A DNA stretch of 64,000 nucleotides from Sanghuangporus weigelae (GCA_033182465.1 CP137325.1:372001-436000), one strand, 5' to 3'; shown: positions 19,421-30,503, counted from the stretch's first letter. Made by a program: numbers and translations. The notes: a model not told the origin generated them from the sequence alone.

Positions 19421-19428
19421 ATAAATAG
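19421..19428 (+). promoter_or_regulatory. TATA-like box of the A LTR
   Basis: ATAAATAG lies 34 bp before ATCTTTCGATCC (19455-19466), the block complementary to the primer site. The spacing fits a TATA-to-start distance. Confidence 0.5.
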
Positions 19429-19727
19429 TTGTAGGATTAGGCCCTCATTTCCCCATCTTTCGATCCTCTTAACACACTGGTGTAAAGCTTGCCCTACAGC
19501 GAGCTATTACTGTGTGCTTTGTACTATCACGCCTCTTGGAAATCCCAATCTGCTTTACTATTACCTCGTATCTGAAAGCATCCATAACTCGGACCGCGAC
19601 TAGGAAGGCTAGTAAGGGACCGCGTGGTACAGCCAGACGTGGGTAGATAAGATCACCTCTGCACAACACACCGCTGCTTAGGCAAAAGGATCAAACCGGT
19701 GTAACCCCGGGCCTACTCCCTAACATT

Positions 19728-19739
19728 GGATCGAAAGAT
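19728..19739 (+). other. Self-priming-type primer binding site of A
   Basis: GGATCGAAAGAT, 2 nt inside the LTR edge, is a perfect 12-nt reverse complement of ATCTTTCGATCC at 19455-19466, the inferred 5' end of the RNA. This is the arrangement of Tf1/sushi self-priming elements. I did not find a match to a tRNA 3' end that I know. Confidence 0.7.
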
Positions 19740-20124
19740 CACTCGCTAGTTTTATCACCACCTCTCACGGGCAAGGTTCTTGGCTAGTGTTTTATCGAGG
19801 CGAGGACCGTCGACCTCAAGTCCCTATCGACGTCACTAGTTTCGAGACTAGTACCCATATCGAATCCTCAGGACAAGTGCACATCCTGGAGAACGACAAA
19901 CCCGATTCACTTAAATCACATATCTACTATCATAACCCCTACAACGACGAAGTGTACCTAATAGCAAAGGCATCTGGTAGCCCTGCAGTTGGGAGCACGC
20001 AAACAACAACCACGAAAGTAGCAGCAGTCCCTTCCACTATTGCTACATTCGACGAGAAAGGAACTACTTGGTTAACAGCACCAAGGAACAATAACCCTGA
20101 AGCATCAGGCGAGAAACGAAGTTC

Positions 20125-21159
20125 ATGAACCGATCAGGAAACGCCAACAACAGAAGTAACGGTCATCGAACGAACGAACGGGCGAACGATAATCAAACGA
20201 GGTTCACACCTAGATCCCTCGACGAACGAGTTCAACATATCACCAACAGGCTACGTAGTCTGGAAAGCGATCACGACATACTATACGCGACAACGAACCA
20301 CAGCATATTGTATCCACCAGTGATCAGAAGGCTACAAGAAAGGGTTGAAAGACTGGAAGAACGAACTGCAAACACGGGGCAGTCAAACAGTCTACCAACC
20401 GGAGCATACGCGACAGCAGTAGGAGATCGATTCGAAGCACTCGAAACAACTACTCGAAGAATTGGAGCACAGGTAGCAGCTCTAGAGAGATATACTCTGG
20501 AATTGGATCGAGCAGCAGGAGCACTCAATCAACGGGTCATAGACGGAAACGGAGTACTTGACCGAGAGCTCAACGCTATCCGAAACAGGATTACTGCTCA
20601 GGAACAACAACTACAGACGATCGAGACGAGAGTCGGAGAGCTTAACAGGACAGCTCTAGATCAACCAAGGATTGTTCAAGACATCCATAACCTGCGAGAA
20701 GCCCTACTCCAACTAGGACAAACAATCGAGTCGAGTCAACGCACCTACGCAGCTATACTCATATCGGTACAGACAACCGAAACTACCTCAAGGAACATAC
20801 TCGAACACGCTCAACGAATTCGAGAAGTAGCTCAGGCAGCACAACGCTGGGAATACTTTCTACCAAGAGAGAGAGCCCAACAGGAACAGAGTTCTGACGA
20901 ATCAGTGTCCTCAGACGAAGAAGCATCACGAAGGCCATTCTTACTCAGAACCCCACCTCGAACGGTTATCATCCAAGTACCAACAGTACCTGCAGTACCA
21001 GCAAGTGGTTCAGTAGCAACCCAAGCGCCAGAGAATCCACCACCACCATCCTATTCACCACCAGCAGTGCCCATAAGCACTTACGATCATGTCGACAACC
21101 GACCAGAAGGTGCAAGCACTGGAGCAGCAACTACAGACTCTTCAGACACAACTCTCTAA
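20125..21159 (+). CDS. Pre-gag coiled-coil ORF of element A (344 aa)
   Basis: ATG-started frame (MNRSGNANNRSNGHRTNE) whose start overlaps the stop of a preceding 113-codon open frame (19787-20128, no ATG) as ATGA. Residues about 35-240 are strongly heptad-like and rich in E, Q, R and L (RLQERVERLEERT, DRELNAIRNRITAQEQQLQTIETRV). The tail is acidic/serine-rich and then proline-rich (PPPPSYSPP). Its 3' end overlaps gag by 71 bp in another frame. No enzyme motif. It occupies the same place as the coiled-coil ORF of B. A3 copy: 49828-50862 (minus). Confidence 0.6.
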   Translation: MNRSGNANNRSNGHRTNERANDNQTRFTPRSLDERVQHITNRLRSLESDHDILYATTNHSILYPPVIRRLQERVERLEERTANTGQSNSLPTGAYATAVGDRFEALETTTRRIGAQVAALERYTLELDRAAGALNQRVIDGNGVLDRELNAIRNRITAQEQQLQTIETRVGELNRTALDQPRIVQDIHNLREALLQLGQTIESSQRTYAAILISVQTTETTSRNILEHAQRIREVAQAAQRWEYFLPRERAQQEQSSDESVSSDEEASRRPFLLRTPPRTVIIQVPTVPAVPASGSVATQAPENPPPPSYSPPAVPISTYDHVDNRPEGASTGAATTDSSDTTL

Positions 21160-22177
21160 ACACAGCATCAAGCTTCCGAAGTACTATGGCAAGCGAAGCG
21201 AAGATATTGATCTGTGGATTAGTCGATGTATCTCGAAGCTGGCACAGCATGGAGTCAAGGATGAGGAGGAGATCGCAAAGAGCCTATTTGCGGCACTAGA
21301 AGGCGACAGCTACGATTGGTTTGCAGAGAAGAATACCCTAACATCATTCGATGCCAATGGGAAACTGAAACCAGTACCTGCGATTATCGCTGCGACAAAT
21401 GGAATGTTCGCATCACTCAAGGACATGCTGAACTGGATGAGGATCCGAGCAGGACATCCGATCATTGGAGAACAGGAAGCCCTATTCCAACTACTATGCA
21501 TCCAGCAGAAAGGAGCAAGCATTAGGGCGTACAACGACGAATTCCGACGACTCAAAGCACGAGCACCAGACACGATGGATAAGCAGATGCTCAAGTACAT
21601 CTATGTCAAAGGACTAGACATGTGGGTCAAACGACGAGTCGAATCTGTACAACCCGACGCTTTCGAGAAGAACGACCTCGATGCATGGATGGAATGGACA
21701 AGCAACCTAGCAAACTCTGACGCCAGGCAAAGGCTCATGGGCAGTCAAACATACACCCCGAGATTCAAATCGAACGGACAGTCATCTTTCCGACCACCAG
21801 TACAAACAACGAAACGAGATCCAGACGCCATGGATGTAGATGCACTCCGAGGCTTGCCGAAGAAGGGAGGCAAATGCTACAACTGTGAAAAGTCAGGACA
21901 TTACGCAAAGGAGTGCAAGGCACCAAGGAAGCAAAAGGGTTCTTCCTCGAAGCGGCCGAAGAAGACTAATGGTGTAAAACGGAGGACGATGACAACACGA
22001 ACAATCGATTTCAAGGAAACATGTCCCGATCCACACTGCCGAAGGCCAGTCCACTACGATCATGTAGCATGGGCTAAAGGCGACGAATCAGCAGGATGGA
22101 CTTGCAAGCATGACGAAGAATACCGAAACAACATTCGCAAATCCCTAGCAAGTAAAGAGCAACAGGGAAAAGATTAA
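21089..22177 (+). CDS. gag: gag of element A2 (362 aa)
   Basis: Capsid/nucleocapsid protein. It begins MSTTDQKVQALEQQLQTLQTQLSKHSIKLPKYYGKR and continues with a Ty3-type capsid region (FAALEGDSYDWF, FRRLKARAPDTMDKQMLKYIYVKGLD). A CCHC zinc knuckle CYNCEKSGHYAKEC lies near residue 262. A second Cys/His cluster (CPDPHCRRPVHYDH...C) near the C-terminus is unusual. The same gene in A3 is at 48810-49898 (minus). Confidence 0.9.
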   Translation: MSTTDQKVQALEQQLQTLQTQLSKHSIKLPKYYGKRSEDIDLWISRCISKLAQHGVKDEEEIAKSLFAALEGDSYDWFAEKNTLTSFDANGKLKPVPAIIAATNGMFASLKDMLNWMRIRAGHPIIGEQEALFQLLCIQQKGASIRAYNDEFRRLKARAPDTMDKQMLKYIYVKGLDMWVKRRVESVQPDAFEKNDLDAWMEWTSNLANSDARQRLMGSQTYTPRFKSNGQSSFRPPVQTTKRDPDAMDVDALRGLPKKGGKCYNCEKSGHYAKECKAPRKQKGSSSKRPKKTNGVKRRTMTTRTIDFKETCPDPHCRRPVHYDHVAWAKGDESAGWTCKHDEEYRNNIRKSLASKEQQGKD

Positions 22178-22281
22178 GACCTCCATCGAACGAGACTGCG
22201 CGATGTGAGTGTGACAAGGGTGACGAGAAAGGTTTCAACAACCAGTGTTTCAAACCTCCTGGGTTCAACCCCAGTGAAGCG

Positions 22282-25200
22282 ATGTACAATAAGCGATTGC
22301 CAATACAAGCATTGCATCCCCGATTACCTATTCGAGTGAAGGTTGGAACAAAGACCCTAGCAGTCAAAGCGTTAATCGATTCCGGAGCTACATGCAGCAC
22401 GATACACCCCAACTTGGTACGACACTACAGCCTATTCAAAAAGAGGCTTGATCACCCTCGACCTTTGAATAATGCGGATGGAAGTCCCAACCAAGGAGGA
22501 GCAATCACGCACGAGGTCTACACATTAATTTTTGATGGACCTAAACCGCAGCCACAAACGTTGGCAGTAGCAACCACAGGACAGGATCAAGTGATCCTAG
22601 GAATTGACTATTTGGCCAAAGTCAATCCCGAAATTGATTGGAAGAATCAAGTATGGAATCGGAATGGTAATTCGATACCATTCGAGCTCAACGTCATACG
22701 AGCTACCAAGAAGCGAAGGCACAGGAAGCGCAAACGGAAACGGCAAACGAAAGGCAAACCTGACAAGACAAGACCTAGGCGTAACACGAAGCAACAGGCT
22801 CAGGACAGAGACAACTATCGACACTCTGGAGCACCAGGAATAATATTTGCGCCAAGGAGAGACAACAACGGACACTCTCACGAAACGAAGCCACAAGCGA
22901 AGCCGGAAACCAGACCAGCAACACCAAGACTGGAACAGGCAAAACAGACGCCAGAAGTGAAGAGTCCGAGCACGGAAAATATACCAGACTCTGCAACGAA
23001 ACAGCCACAACAGGAAACGGCAAACAAGCATCATCGAGATGAGGAGGAAATAAACTACACTCCCAAGCGATGGAAGAAACAGGCACCACAAGGAACGAGT
23101 ATAGTGCAACGACGACCAAGGCACATACCGAGACGGACGATCCCAGCACGGCAACTGTACCAGACATCCGAAGGTGAAACACAAGATGTAACAGGCAAGC
23201 ATAGCCTAGACGAACAGGAGGAAATAAACGACTCTCCGAAACGTTGGAAGAAACAACCACCACAGAAGATACACCCACTGAGGCAAAACATGCCGGAAGA
23301 TGAAGAACTCTGGCCATCACCAGAAGAAAACCCGGGCATGAAGTATAGGATACGACCACGAAAGACACGGTACCCAGAGAAGCCAGTGGCAGGCATTATA
23401 CGACCGAGAACGGCATCGTTAATGCGAGGAGCTAGTCCCACACCGAAGCGTACAAGATGGGCAGACAACGAAAGCGATATCGAGATGCAAGACGAGCAGG
23501 AGACAACAGAAGACACTCCTATGCACGATATAGAGCCAGAAGACATTGAAAGTCTTAGGACGACCAACCAACCAGCTACCCTTACCAGAAAGGAAGAGCT
23601 CGCTGCAAAGCTAGAGCTAGACATCAATCGAAATTGGTCACCAAGGCAGCAGAACCAAGTCTCACAGCCTCTGAACAAAGCGAGTTCAGTATCCCAGCAG
23701 TATTCTCAACAAAAGGCAGCTGCAGAAGGATTACTAGGAACACAGAAACGAGATTGGCGAAAACTCCTACCAAAGGAAATAGAAGACTACGCAGATGTCT
23801 TTGATCCTGACAAGTCAAGAAGGTTACCCAAGCATACGAAATGGGATATGGCGATTAACCTCAAAGAAGGAGTACCATTACCGAAACCAAGGCCTATTAT
23901 CAAGCTCACACGAGAAGAGCAGGCAGCACTCGATGCTTATGTCAAAGAGTTACTTGACAAAGGATGGATTGAAAAGGTGCAACCACATGAACCATGTCCG
24001 GTAGCAGCACCAGTCTTCTTTGTAGGAAAGAAAGACGGAGGAGCACGAGCAGTAACCGATTACCGAGACATCAACGACACGACAGTATCAGATCCATACC
24101 CGATACCGATCATGAGTGTTCTCCCAGAGAAACTGGAGAAAGGAAAGTTCTTCTTTACACTTGACATGCGATCAGGTTACAACAACCTGCGAATCCGAGA
24201 AGGAGACGAGTGGAAGGCAGCATTCCGAGTTGGCAATGCAGTCTACAAGCCAAAGGTCATGATGTTTGGAATGAAGAACTCACCTGCAGTATTCCAACGA
24301 TTCATGAATGACAACTTCGAATATTGGCTCAGGACAGAAGAAGCACTCAACTAGTTGGACGACCTTATTGGTCAAGCACAAACTGAAGAGGAACATTGGA
24401 AACTCCTCAGGGCAATTCTACAGAAATGCCGAGAGCTCGACATTTACCTCAAAATCGGGAAATGTCACTTCCTCCAAACCCAACTCGACTACTTGGGATT
24501 TGTAGTAGGAACGAAAGGCATCCAGATGGATCCTTATAAGCTCAAAGCTATTCACGAATGGCCAGTGCCAAAGACGAAACGACAAGTTCGAAAGTTCCAA
24601 GGATTTTGTAACTTCTACCGAAGATTCATCAGGAACTATGCCGATACATTCGCACCTATTGGCGACCTTATCAAAAAGGATCGCAAGTTCATATGGGCAG
24701 AGGCACAAGATAAGGCATTCGAAAGTATCAAGAAGGCATTCGAAACGGAAGTCGCATTGGCAATGCCAAAGCCAGACAAACCATATACATTGGAAACCGA
24801 CGCATCCGATGTAGCGATTGGTGCAGTCTTACAACAAGAAGACAACCAAGGAGAACTGAGACCTTTAGGTTTCATGTCGAAAACTCTAACGAACACCCAA
24901 CGAAACTATCCGACGCATGACAAAGAGATGCTAGCAATCATGGAAGCACTCAAGCATTGGAGACACCTATTGGAGGGAACCAAAGAACCAGTAACAATCC
25001 GAAGCGATCATGCAAATCTCCGATACTTCATGACAGCTCAGAATCTATCGAGACGTCAAGCGAGATGGGCACTAGAGTTATCACGATATAACTTCAAGAT
25101 TCTCCATTGGCCAGGCAAGAAGAACCAAGCTGACGAGCTATCACGACGATCCGACTATATGCCAGAGGACAAGGACAACTTAGGAGTTACCTTGTTACCT

Positions 25201-26760
25201 CCTGATACGATCAAGCAACAAACATTGCGACGAACGGAGATCAACGGTCTATACAAGCTAGAAACCGAAATGGTCACTATCTCTGATCCTATTATCCGAA
25301 CGATCAAGAGGAACTACAATACCGAGGAGGCTAAGAAGGAGATTCAGGCGATCAAGCAGAGCAACGGCTACAGTTACAGGAACGGCTTGCACTACGTAAC
25401 CAATGCATTATATATCCCGCCGTCCGCCAACCTACGAGCGTTGCTAATCCGAAGGCGCCATGATCACAAACTTGCAGGCCACCCAGGAGCAGAAAAGACC
25501 ATAGAGCTTGTAAAGCGATCATACTATTGGCCGAAGATGGAAGAAATGATCCGAGCATATACCGCAACCTGCGACATATGTCAGCGTGCAAAACCGATTC
25601 GACAGTTTCGAAATCCGCCGCTCCAACCGTTGGAGGCACCACATCAACCATGGGAAACCATAACCTGTGACCTGATTACCGACTTACCAGTCAGCAATGA
25701 AGGCTACAGCGCGATACTCGTTATAGTGGACAAACTCACTAAAATGGGGAAGTTCATTCCTTGCCAAGGAATACCCAATGCTAAGCAGTTGGCACGTTTG
25801 TTCCGCCAACATGTCTTCAAATACTACGGGGCCCCTAAACGAGTAATCTCCGACCGAGGTAGCAACTTCACCGCGCAATTCCTCAAGGAGTTCTGCAGAC
25901 TCATCGATGTCGATTGGAAAACTAGTACAGCGTATCATCCACAAACCGATGGTCAAACCGAGCGACTAAATCAAGAGCTTGAACAGTACTTACGCTGCTA
26001 TGTGTCCTACCGACAAACAGATTGGGCAGAGTACATCGATATAGCAGAATTCGCCTACAACAACAGGAAGCACAGTACTACACATCAGTCACCATTCTAT
26101 ACACTGTATGGATGGCATCCTCACCTGGACGTTGCGGAGACCGGTGATTCAAACGTCCCAGAAGCAATAAATCACCTAGAGGAGCTTCGACAAGTACAGC
26201 AAGAAGCCTATAATTCGATTAGGCAAGCGAATGAGGCAATGAAGCTTTATGCAGACCTGCATCGAGGCAAACTGCCAGAGTACAAGCCAGGAGACGAAGT
26301 GTTACTAGACATGAGGAATCTCAGTCGATTGGAACCAACGAAGAAACTTGCAATGAAATGGGCAGGGCCTTATAAAGTCGAGAAGGCAGTCGGACAAGTG
26401 TCATTCAGATTACGCTTACCCGAAACCCTTCCGATCCACCCAGTGTTTCATGCGAGTCTTCTCAGGCCTTACAAACGAAAGGAATACCCTGGAAGACCCA
26501 CTTTGGATGAACCACCACCTATTGAAGTGGAGGGAGAAGCAGAGTACGAAGTGGAGACGATTCATAACACAAGACGTCATCGGAGCAAGGTCCAATACCT
26601 TATCCAATGGAAAGGATACCAGGAGCGAACATGGGAGCCACTTGACAACCTCAAGAACTCCTATCAAATGATCGAAGCATTCCATAAAAAGTATCCTCAG
26701 GCAATCCAGCCACCGAACCTTAACCAATGGATCGCCGCACGAAAACGAATGAGGCAATAG
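22282..26760 (+). mobile_element. pol: pol region of element A2 (PR-RT-RH-IN-chromodomain)
   Basis: Domains in order: aspartic protease (LIDSGATCSTI, about 22370); a long basic/acidic linker; reverse transcriptase (about 23750-24650, with TDYRDIN and TLDMRSGYNN); RNase H (TLETDASDVAIGAVLQQ, about 24790); integrase with HHCC finger (about 25450-25590), catalytic core (CDLITDLP, VISDRGSNF, YHPQTDGQTERLNQELEQ), and a C-terminal chromodomain (YEVETIHNTRRHRSKVQYLIQWKGY, about 26540). The chromodomain marks the chromovirus clade and would steer integration to particular chromatin. The region is nearly whole, with about one interruption, shared with A3. Fossil treatment: no repair is proposed. Confidence 0.92.
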
Positions 26761-26935
26761 TTGCATCACATGCACTCCACCCGATGGAGCCGCTTATGGA
26801 TCCACAATAGAGACGATGAGTAAGGTCCCCAATGACCTTACCAAGCGATGACATCAATGTGGCACACCAAAGCGAGAGCAGAGATAGAAGAATTAGGCAA
26901 GACATCGCCGACATACCAACAAGATGGTATAAAAC

Positions 26936-28012
26936 ATGGAGAACTTCGAGCTAAGGAACAACAACTCGAATCTCAACAGCTCTACTTCACTGCAGACGAA
27001 CCACTACTCAGCTATGCCTATTTTCGACGAGCTACATGCATTCTGTCAACCAGAAGATGCACCAGAATGGACATTTACACTCAGGCCACCGACCGAACGT
27101 TATCAATGGCCACAGCTGTGCAACCGATTCAACGAAGAGAACTACGAAGATGAGATTGTACCCCTATGCCCAGGGAAGTACTTCGATGATCTATTTGACA
27201 AGTGGAACGCAATCCACCACAACCGAGACGAAATACCCCACCTTATGATGGCGAATCACTCAGACGAGTGGTTATTCAAACTCAGTAACCCTCGAGACGC
27301 AGCATTACGCCGACTCAATGATGATGCATTTCTAACCTACGCGATCGAACTCGAAACACAAGCATTACATCGAGGCAAGATCGACTTTAGGCACGAAACG
27401 ACATACAAGAACATCATGGGCATCTATCATTCGGCAATTCAAATTTGCGCCTACCGACGAGACATGACTACCGCAATTCTTAACCGAATGATGCGATGGA
27501 GTCACTATCATCCGATGAGCATCGATGCGATGAAGTACATTATATACATAGCCGACCAGACGGGCTTCTATGCATCCCACACCATGCAGTTCATGACGGT
27601 ACTCAACATGACGAAGTATTACGAAGGAACGAGATACCGAACGGTTATTGAAGCGAGGAACTCTACTACGGACGAGGTACCACTCGACAACATCGAGCAC
27701 CACGTAGTCGAAGGCAAAGAGGTTAACTACGACCCTCATTACCTTATGGAACTCAACAACCGAGAGGAAGAAGCCAGAGAAAAACTACAGGCTACACGAC
27801 ACCCCTTGCTGGAAGATCTGATGATCTCAGTCTACCAGTACCCGAACGAACTCTACCAGCCGGACGAGATGCTTACTATGTCGGAACAGGAGGACATGTA
27901 CGTACACTCCGACGATACAGAGTCAAGTGAAGAAGGTGAAAGCAGGGAACTATATACCCCAGCGAACTCGGCCCAGACTACACCTGAGGCTGAAGAATCC
28001 GAAGATTTGTAA
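26936..28012 (+). CDS. Accessory ORF after pol in element A (358 aa)
   Basis: ATG-started intact frame in the place where some elements carry env, but it has no signal peptide or membrane segment. It has an aromatic-rich N-terminal half (FDELHAFCQPEDAPEWTFTLRPP, WPQLCNRFNEENYEDEIVPLCPGKYFDDLFDKWNAIHH), a helical middle (MTTAILNRMMRWSHYHPMSIDAMKYIIYIADQ), and an acidic tail (DDTESSEEGESRELYTPANS). No family is recognised. Kept intact in A3 at 42975-44051 (minus). Element B has none. Confidence 0.55.
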   Translation: MENFELRNNNSNLNSSTSLQTNHYSAMPIFDELHAFCQPEDAPEWTFTLRPPTERYQWPQLCNRFNEENYEDEIVPLCPGKYFDDLFDKWNAIHHNRDEIPHLMMANHSDEWLFKLSNPRDAALRRLNDDAFLTYAIELETQALHRGKIDFRHETTYKNIMGIYHSAIQICAYRRDMTTAILNRMMRWSHYHPMSIDAMKYIIYIADQTGFYASHTMQFMTVLNMTKYYEGTRYRTVIEARNSTTDEVPLDNIEHHVVEGKEVNYDPHYLMELNNREEEAREKLQATRHPLLEDLMISVYQYPNELYQPDEMLTMSEQEDMYVHSDDTESSEEGESRELYTPANSAQTTPEAEESEDL

Positions 28013-28551
28013 ACAACTCTTCTTTTATGCAACCCCTTTCCCATATCGTGACCCGACATGGTCAATTATGCATTTCATTCTTACCTTATGATATTTATGG
28101 TCACATCCGACCAAATTATGCTTTATGCACCTCTTTATTTCACGCTTATTCGGCCAACCAGCACAAATGAAGCACTATGCAGAAGTGTCAAAGAACCTAC
28201 AAGGGCCTAGACATTTTGTATATTGTTTTATTGTGCCGGCTCCGAATTAGCAGATTATGCCTACCTTTTATTATCCTCTATGCAACGGAGAAGCCAAAAG
28301 TTTACGTGAAGTCACTCCCTTGCATCATGCTAGGATGTGCCTTCACGCTGAAAGGCACTCCAATTACACTCTTTCTTCGAAAAACTCCATTTGGGGGTTG
28401 AAGAGCCGTAGGTAAACACCTGGAACTTCACTCCCAAATTGGTATAAAACTTATTCATTAACGACTTTATGATTTCTTTCTTATCACTTTCAATTGCGTC
28501 ATATTCTTTACATGATGCACATTTCATATTCATATCCCTTCCCACCACCCT

Positions 28552-28867
28552 TTACAAGTCAATGTCTTCCCAGACACCCTTTTCACGACGTTCCTGCGAA
28601 GCAATACCTGCATTTTCGACGACTGGATCGATAACCTCAACGTCATAACCGAGCGCGAGGTGAACTCGAAGCGCGACAGTAGTAACATCGCGCTGGAACG
28701 ATTGCATTTCGAAGTCAGCCTCCTAGAGGATGATTAACAACTCGAAACGGCACAGAGCATGCATCACTTACCTGAGCACGCCTCTTACGCTCCAAAATCC
28801 AATGATTTATGCCGAAAATCGCGACAATAGCGACAAAAACAGTAACAGCAGCGGCGACTTTCGACAT
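28552..28867 (-). CDS. Antisense two-exon small membrane protein gene in A2 (88 aa)
   Basis: This lies opposite to the element's own genes, near its 3' LTR. Exon 1 (28772-28867) encodes MSKVAAAVTVFVAIVAIFGINHWILERKRRAQ: a short head, one strong membrane segment, then a basic stretch. A 49 bp intron (28723-28771) starts GTAAGT and ends CTCTAG. Exon 2 (28552-28722) keeps the frame: EADFEMQSFQRDVTTVALR...EVIDPVVENAGIASQERREKGVWEDIDL. The ATG context is CAAAATGTC. A sense-strand intron would be lost in retrotransposition; an antisense one survives, which fits. A3 has the same gene. Function unknown; a type I/III single-pass protein is suggested. Confidence 0.65.
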
Positions 28868-28950
28868 TTTGGAGCAGAGATGATGATGGTTTGATAGCAA
28901 AAATCAACCATCACTAGGCGACCCTTTATCCGAGCTTTCTCACGGATTAG

Positions 28951-28976
28951 GATGAACATTTCTCCGAAAGTTCATC
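28951..28976. repeat. Hairpin next to the polypurine tract of A2
   Basis: GATGAAC and GTTCATC with an inner TTTC/GAAA pair form an about 11 bp stem just before the polypurine tract (28979-28991). It also lies upstream of the antisense gene. Role unknown. Confidence 0.5.
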
Positions 28977-28978
28977 TT

Positions 28979-28991
28979 AGGGGGGGTGTAG
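28979..28991 (+). other. Polypurine tract of A2
   Basis: AGGGGGGTGTAG directly abuts the 3' LTR, the usual place for the plus-strand primer. Confidence 0.6.
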
Positions 28992-30503
28992 TGAAAGGAT
29001 CCGCTCAAAAACTCGCATCAGGATCGACACGATCAACAGATCTACACGATCAGCTTTCCAAACGCGACCGGTAACCAAGCCAGCTATCAAAGGCCCAAGC
29101 AATCGAGCGGCCTAGGCAACAGTAACCCGTTACCACCCGAGCGCTAGAAGCACCGAAGCGGATACGTAATCCCGCTAACAGCTAACACCGCCGACCGCCT
29201 ATTACCGCGGACTACCACTCTAACGCCGCCGACCAAGCAACCAGAGCGACCTCGATCAAAAGAAGCGATCAAACTTCTTAGAAGTCCAGAAGCACAACTA
29301 CTAAAGCCTAAACGCTAAAAGGCTAAAGGCTAATAAGGTTTATGGAGACCTCACTGGCATTTCAGCACTGTCAAGTCTGTGCACGAGTTTACATGGTCCT
29401 TTATGAAGTATACTACTTAGTATGCACGGCAACGGTTGGTACGCGTGACTGTCACATCGAAACCGAGCGACACCTTCAGGATACAATGCATTCCAATCCA
29501 CCAAGCCCAATAGTACCCAAGAAACGAGAGGAACTCACGATCACAACTCGGACCCCTCGAACTGCGAACCCGATAACTTGGAGAATGATTGGATGGTATA
29601 GACCGGAGTTGCACACACCATGTCCAGCATCTACGATACAGGCAAACCTTTATTTACCGAGAGATGCGAACCTGGAAACCAAGCAATTACAACTCCTTAT
29701 ACAACGAAGGATATGGTGCTACATTCGCGATATACGATACGAAGGCAAAGCATGGCTAGTCACCAGAACCCAGCAGAACCCACCAGCAGAGCTTATGCAG
29801 TTCATGATATGCCTTGGACCATACTCTACACCGACCCGACATCTTAACACTGACGTGCGAGTTATGCTTACCCTCGCTGGACCTCGAGATGAATTCCGAA
29901 GAATCACATACCGAGCAGCCTACATCGCTCCAAGAGCAAAGATGCCACTCAATGACGGCAATGACATCGTTATGGAGTACTGACAGTGGAGCATTCCATA
30001 TCGGAGCACCACCTCTATTGTCTCAGTCAGCAACTCCAAAGAATTCTGTCATAGTGGAGACGACCTTACAAAGATTGGAGCAAAGTGGAGCGAAGCGCAG
30101 CAGGATGACAAAGGAACAGATGTAATGGTGGAGGAAAGTGGAGTAAAGTGGAGACAGGATGAGTAAGAAATAGGACGGAAAATGGAATATCTGGGAGCAT
30201 AAATAGTTGTAGGATTAGGCCCTCATTTCCCCATCTTTCGATCCTCTTAACACACTGGTGTAAAGCTTGCCCTACAGCGAGCTATTACTGTGTGCTTTGT
30301 ACTATCACGCCTCTTGGAAATCCCAATCTGCTTTACTATTACCTCGTATCTGAAAGCATCCATAACTCGGACCGCGACTAGGAAGGCTAGTAAGGGACCG
30401 CGTGGTACAGCCAGACGTGGGTAGATAAGATCACCTCTGCACAACACACCGCTGCTTAGGCAAAAGGATCAAACCGGTGTAACCCCGGGCCTACTCCCTA
30501 ACA
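28992..30503 (+). repeat. A2 3' LTR (1512 bp)
   Basis: Same length and sequence by eye as the 5' LTR, with the LTR ORF at 29342-29983. It is followed by GAAGC and the second part of the B2 5' LTR. Confidence 0.96.

Larger units (their letters stand above)
18214..19725 (+). repeat. A2 5' LTR (1512 bp)
   Basis: It runs TGAAAGGATC...CTCCCTAACA. It holds the 213-residue LTR ORF, a TATA-like ATAAATAG (19421-19428), and the likely transcript start near 19455. Confidence 0.96.
18214..30503 (+). mobile_element. LTR retrotransposon A, copy A2 (full length)
   Basis: Ty3/Gypsy chromovirus of 12,290 bp with 1,512 bp LTRs at both ends (18214-19725, 28992-30503) that look identical. Order: 5' LTR, primer site, 113-codon open frame, coiled-coil ORF, gag, pol (PR-RT-RH-IN-chromodomain), accessory ORF, antisense small gene, polypurine tract (28979-28991), 3' LTR. 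It looks nearly whole, with about one break in pol that A3 shares. Flanks do not match: ATGAG upstream (in B1 gag), GAAGC downstream (in the B2 LTR). Near-identical LTRs mean very recent insertion. Confidence 0.96.

Noticed and set aside
28177-28401. A 74-codon frame in the 3' part of element A
   Set aside because: AT-rich and low in coding features, overlaps untranslated sequence between the accessory ORF and the LTR; no match in pattern to a known protein.
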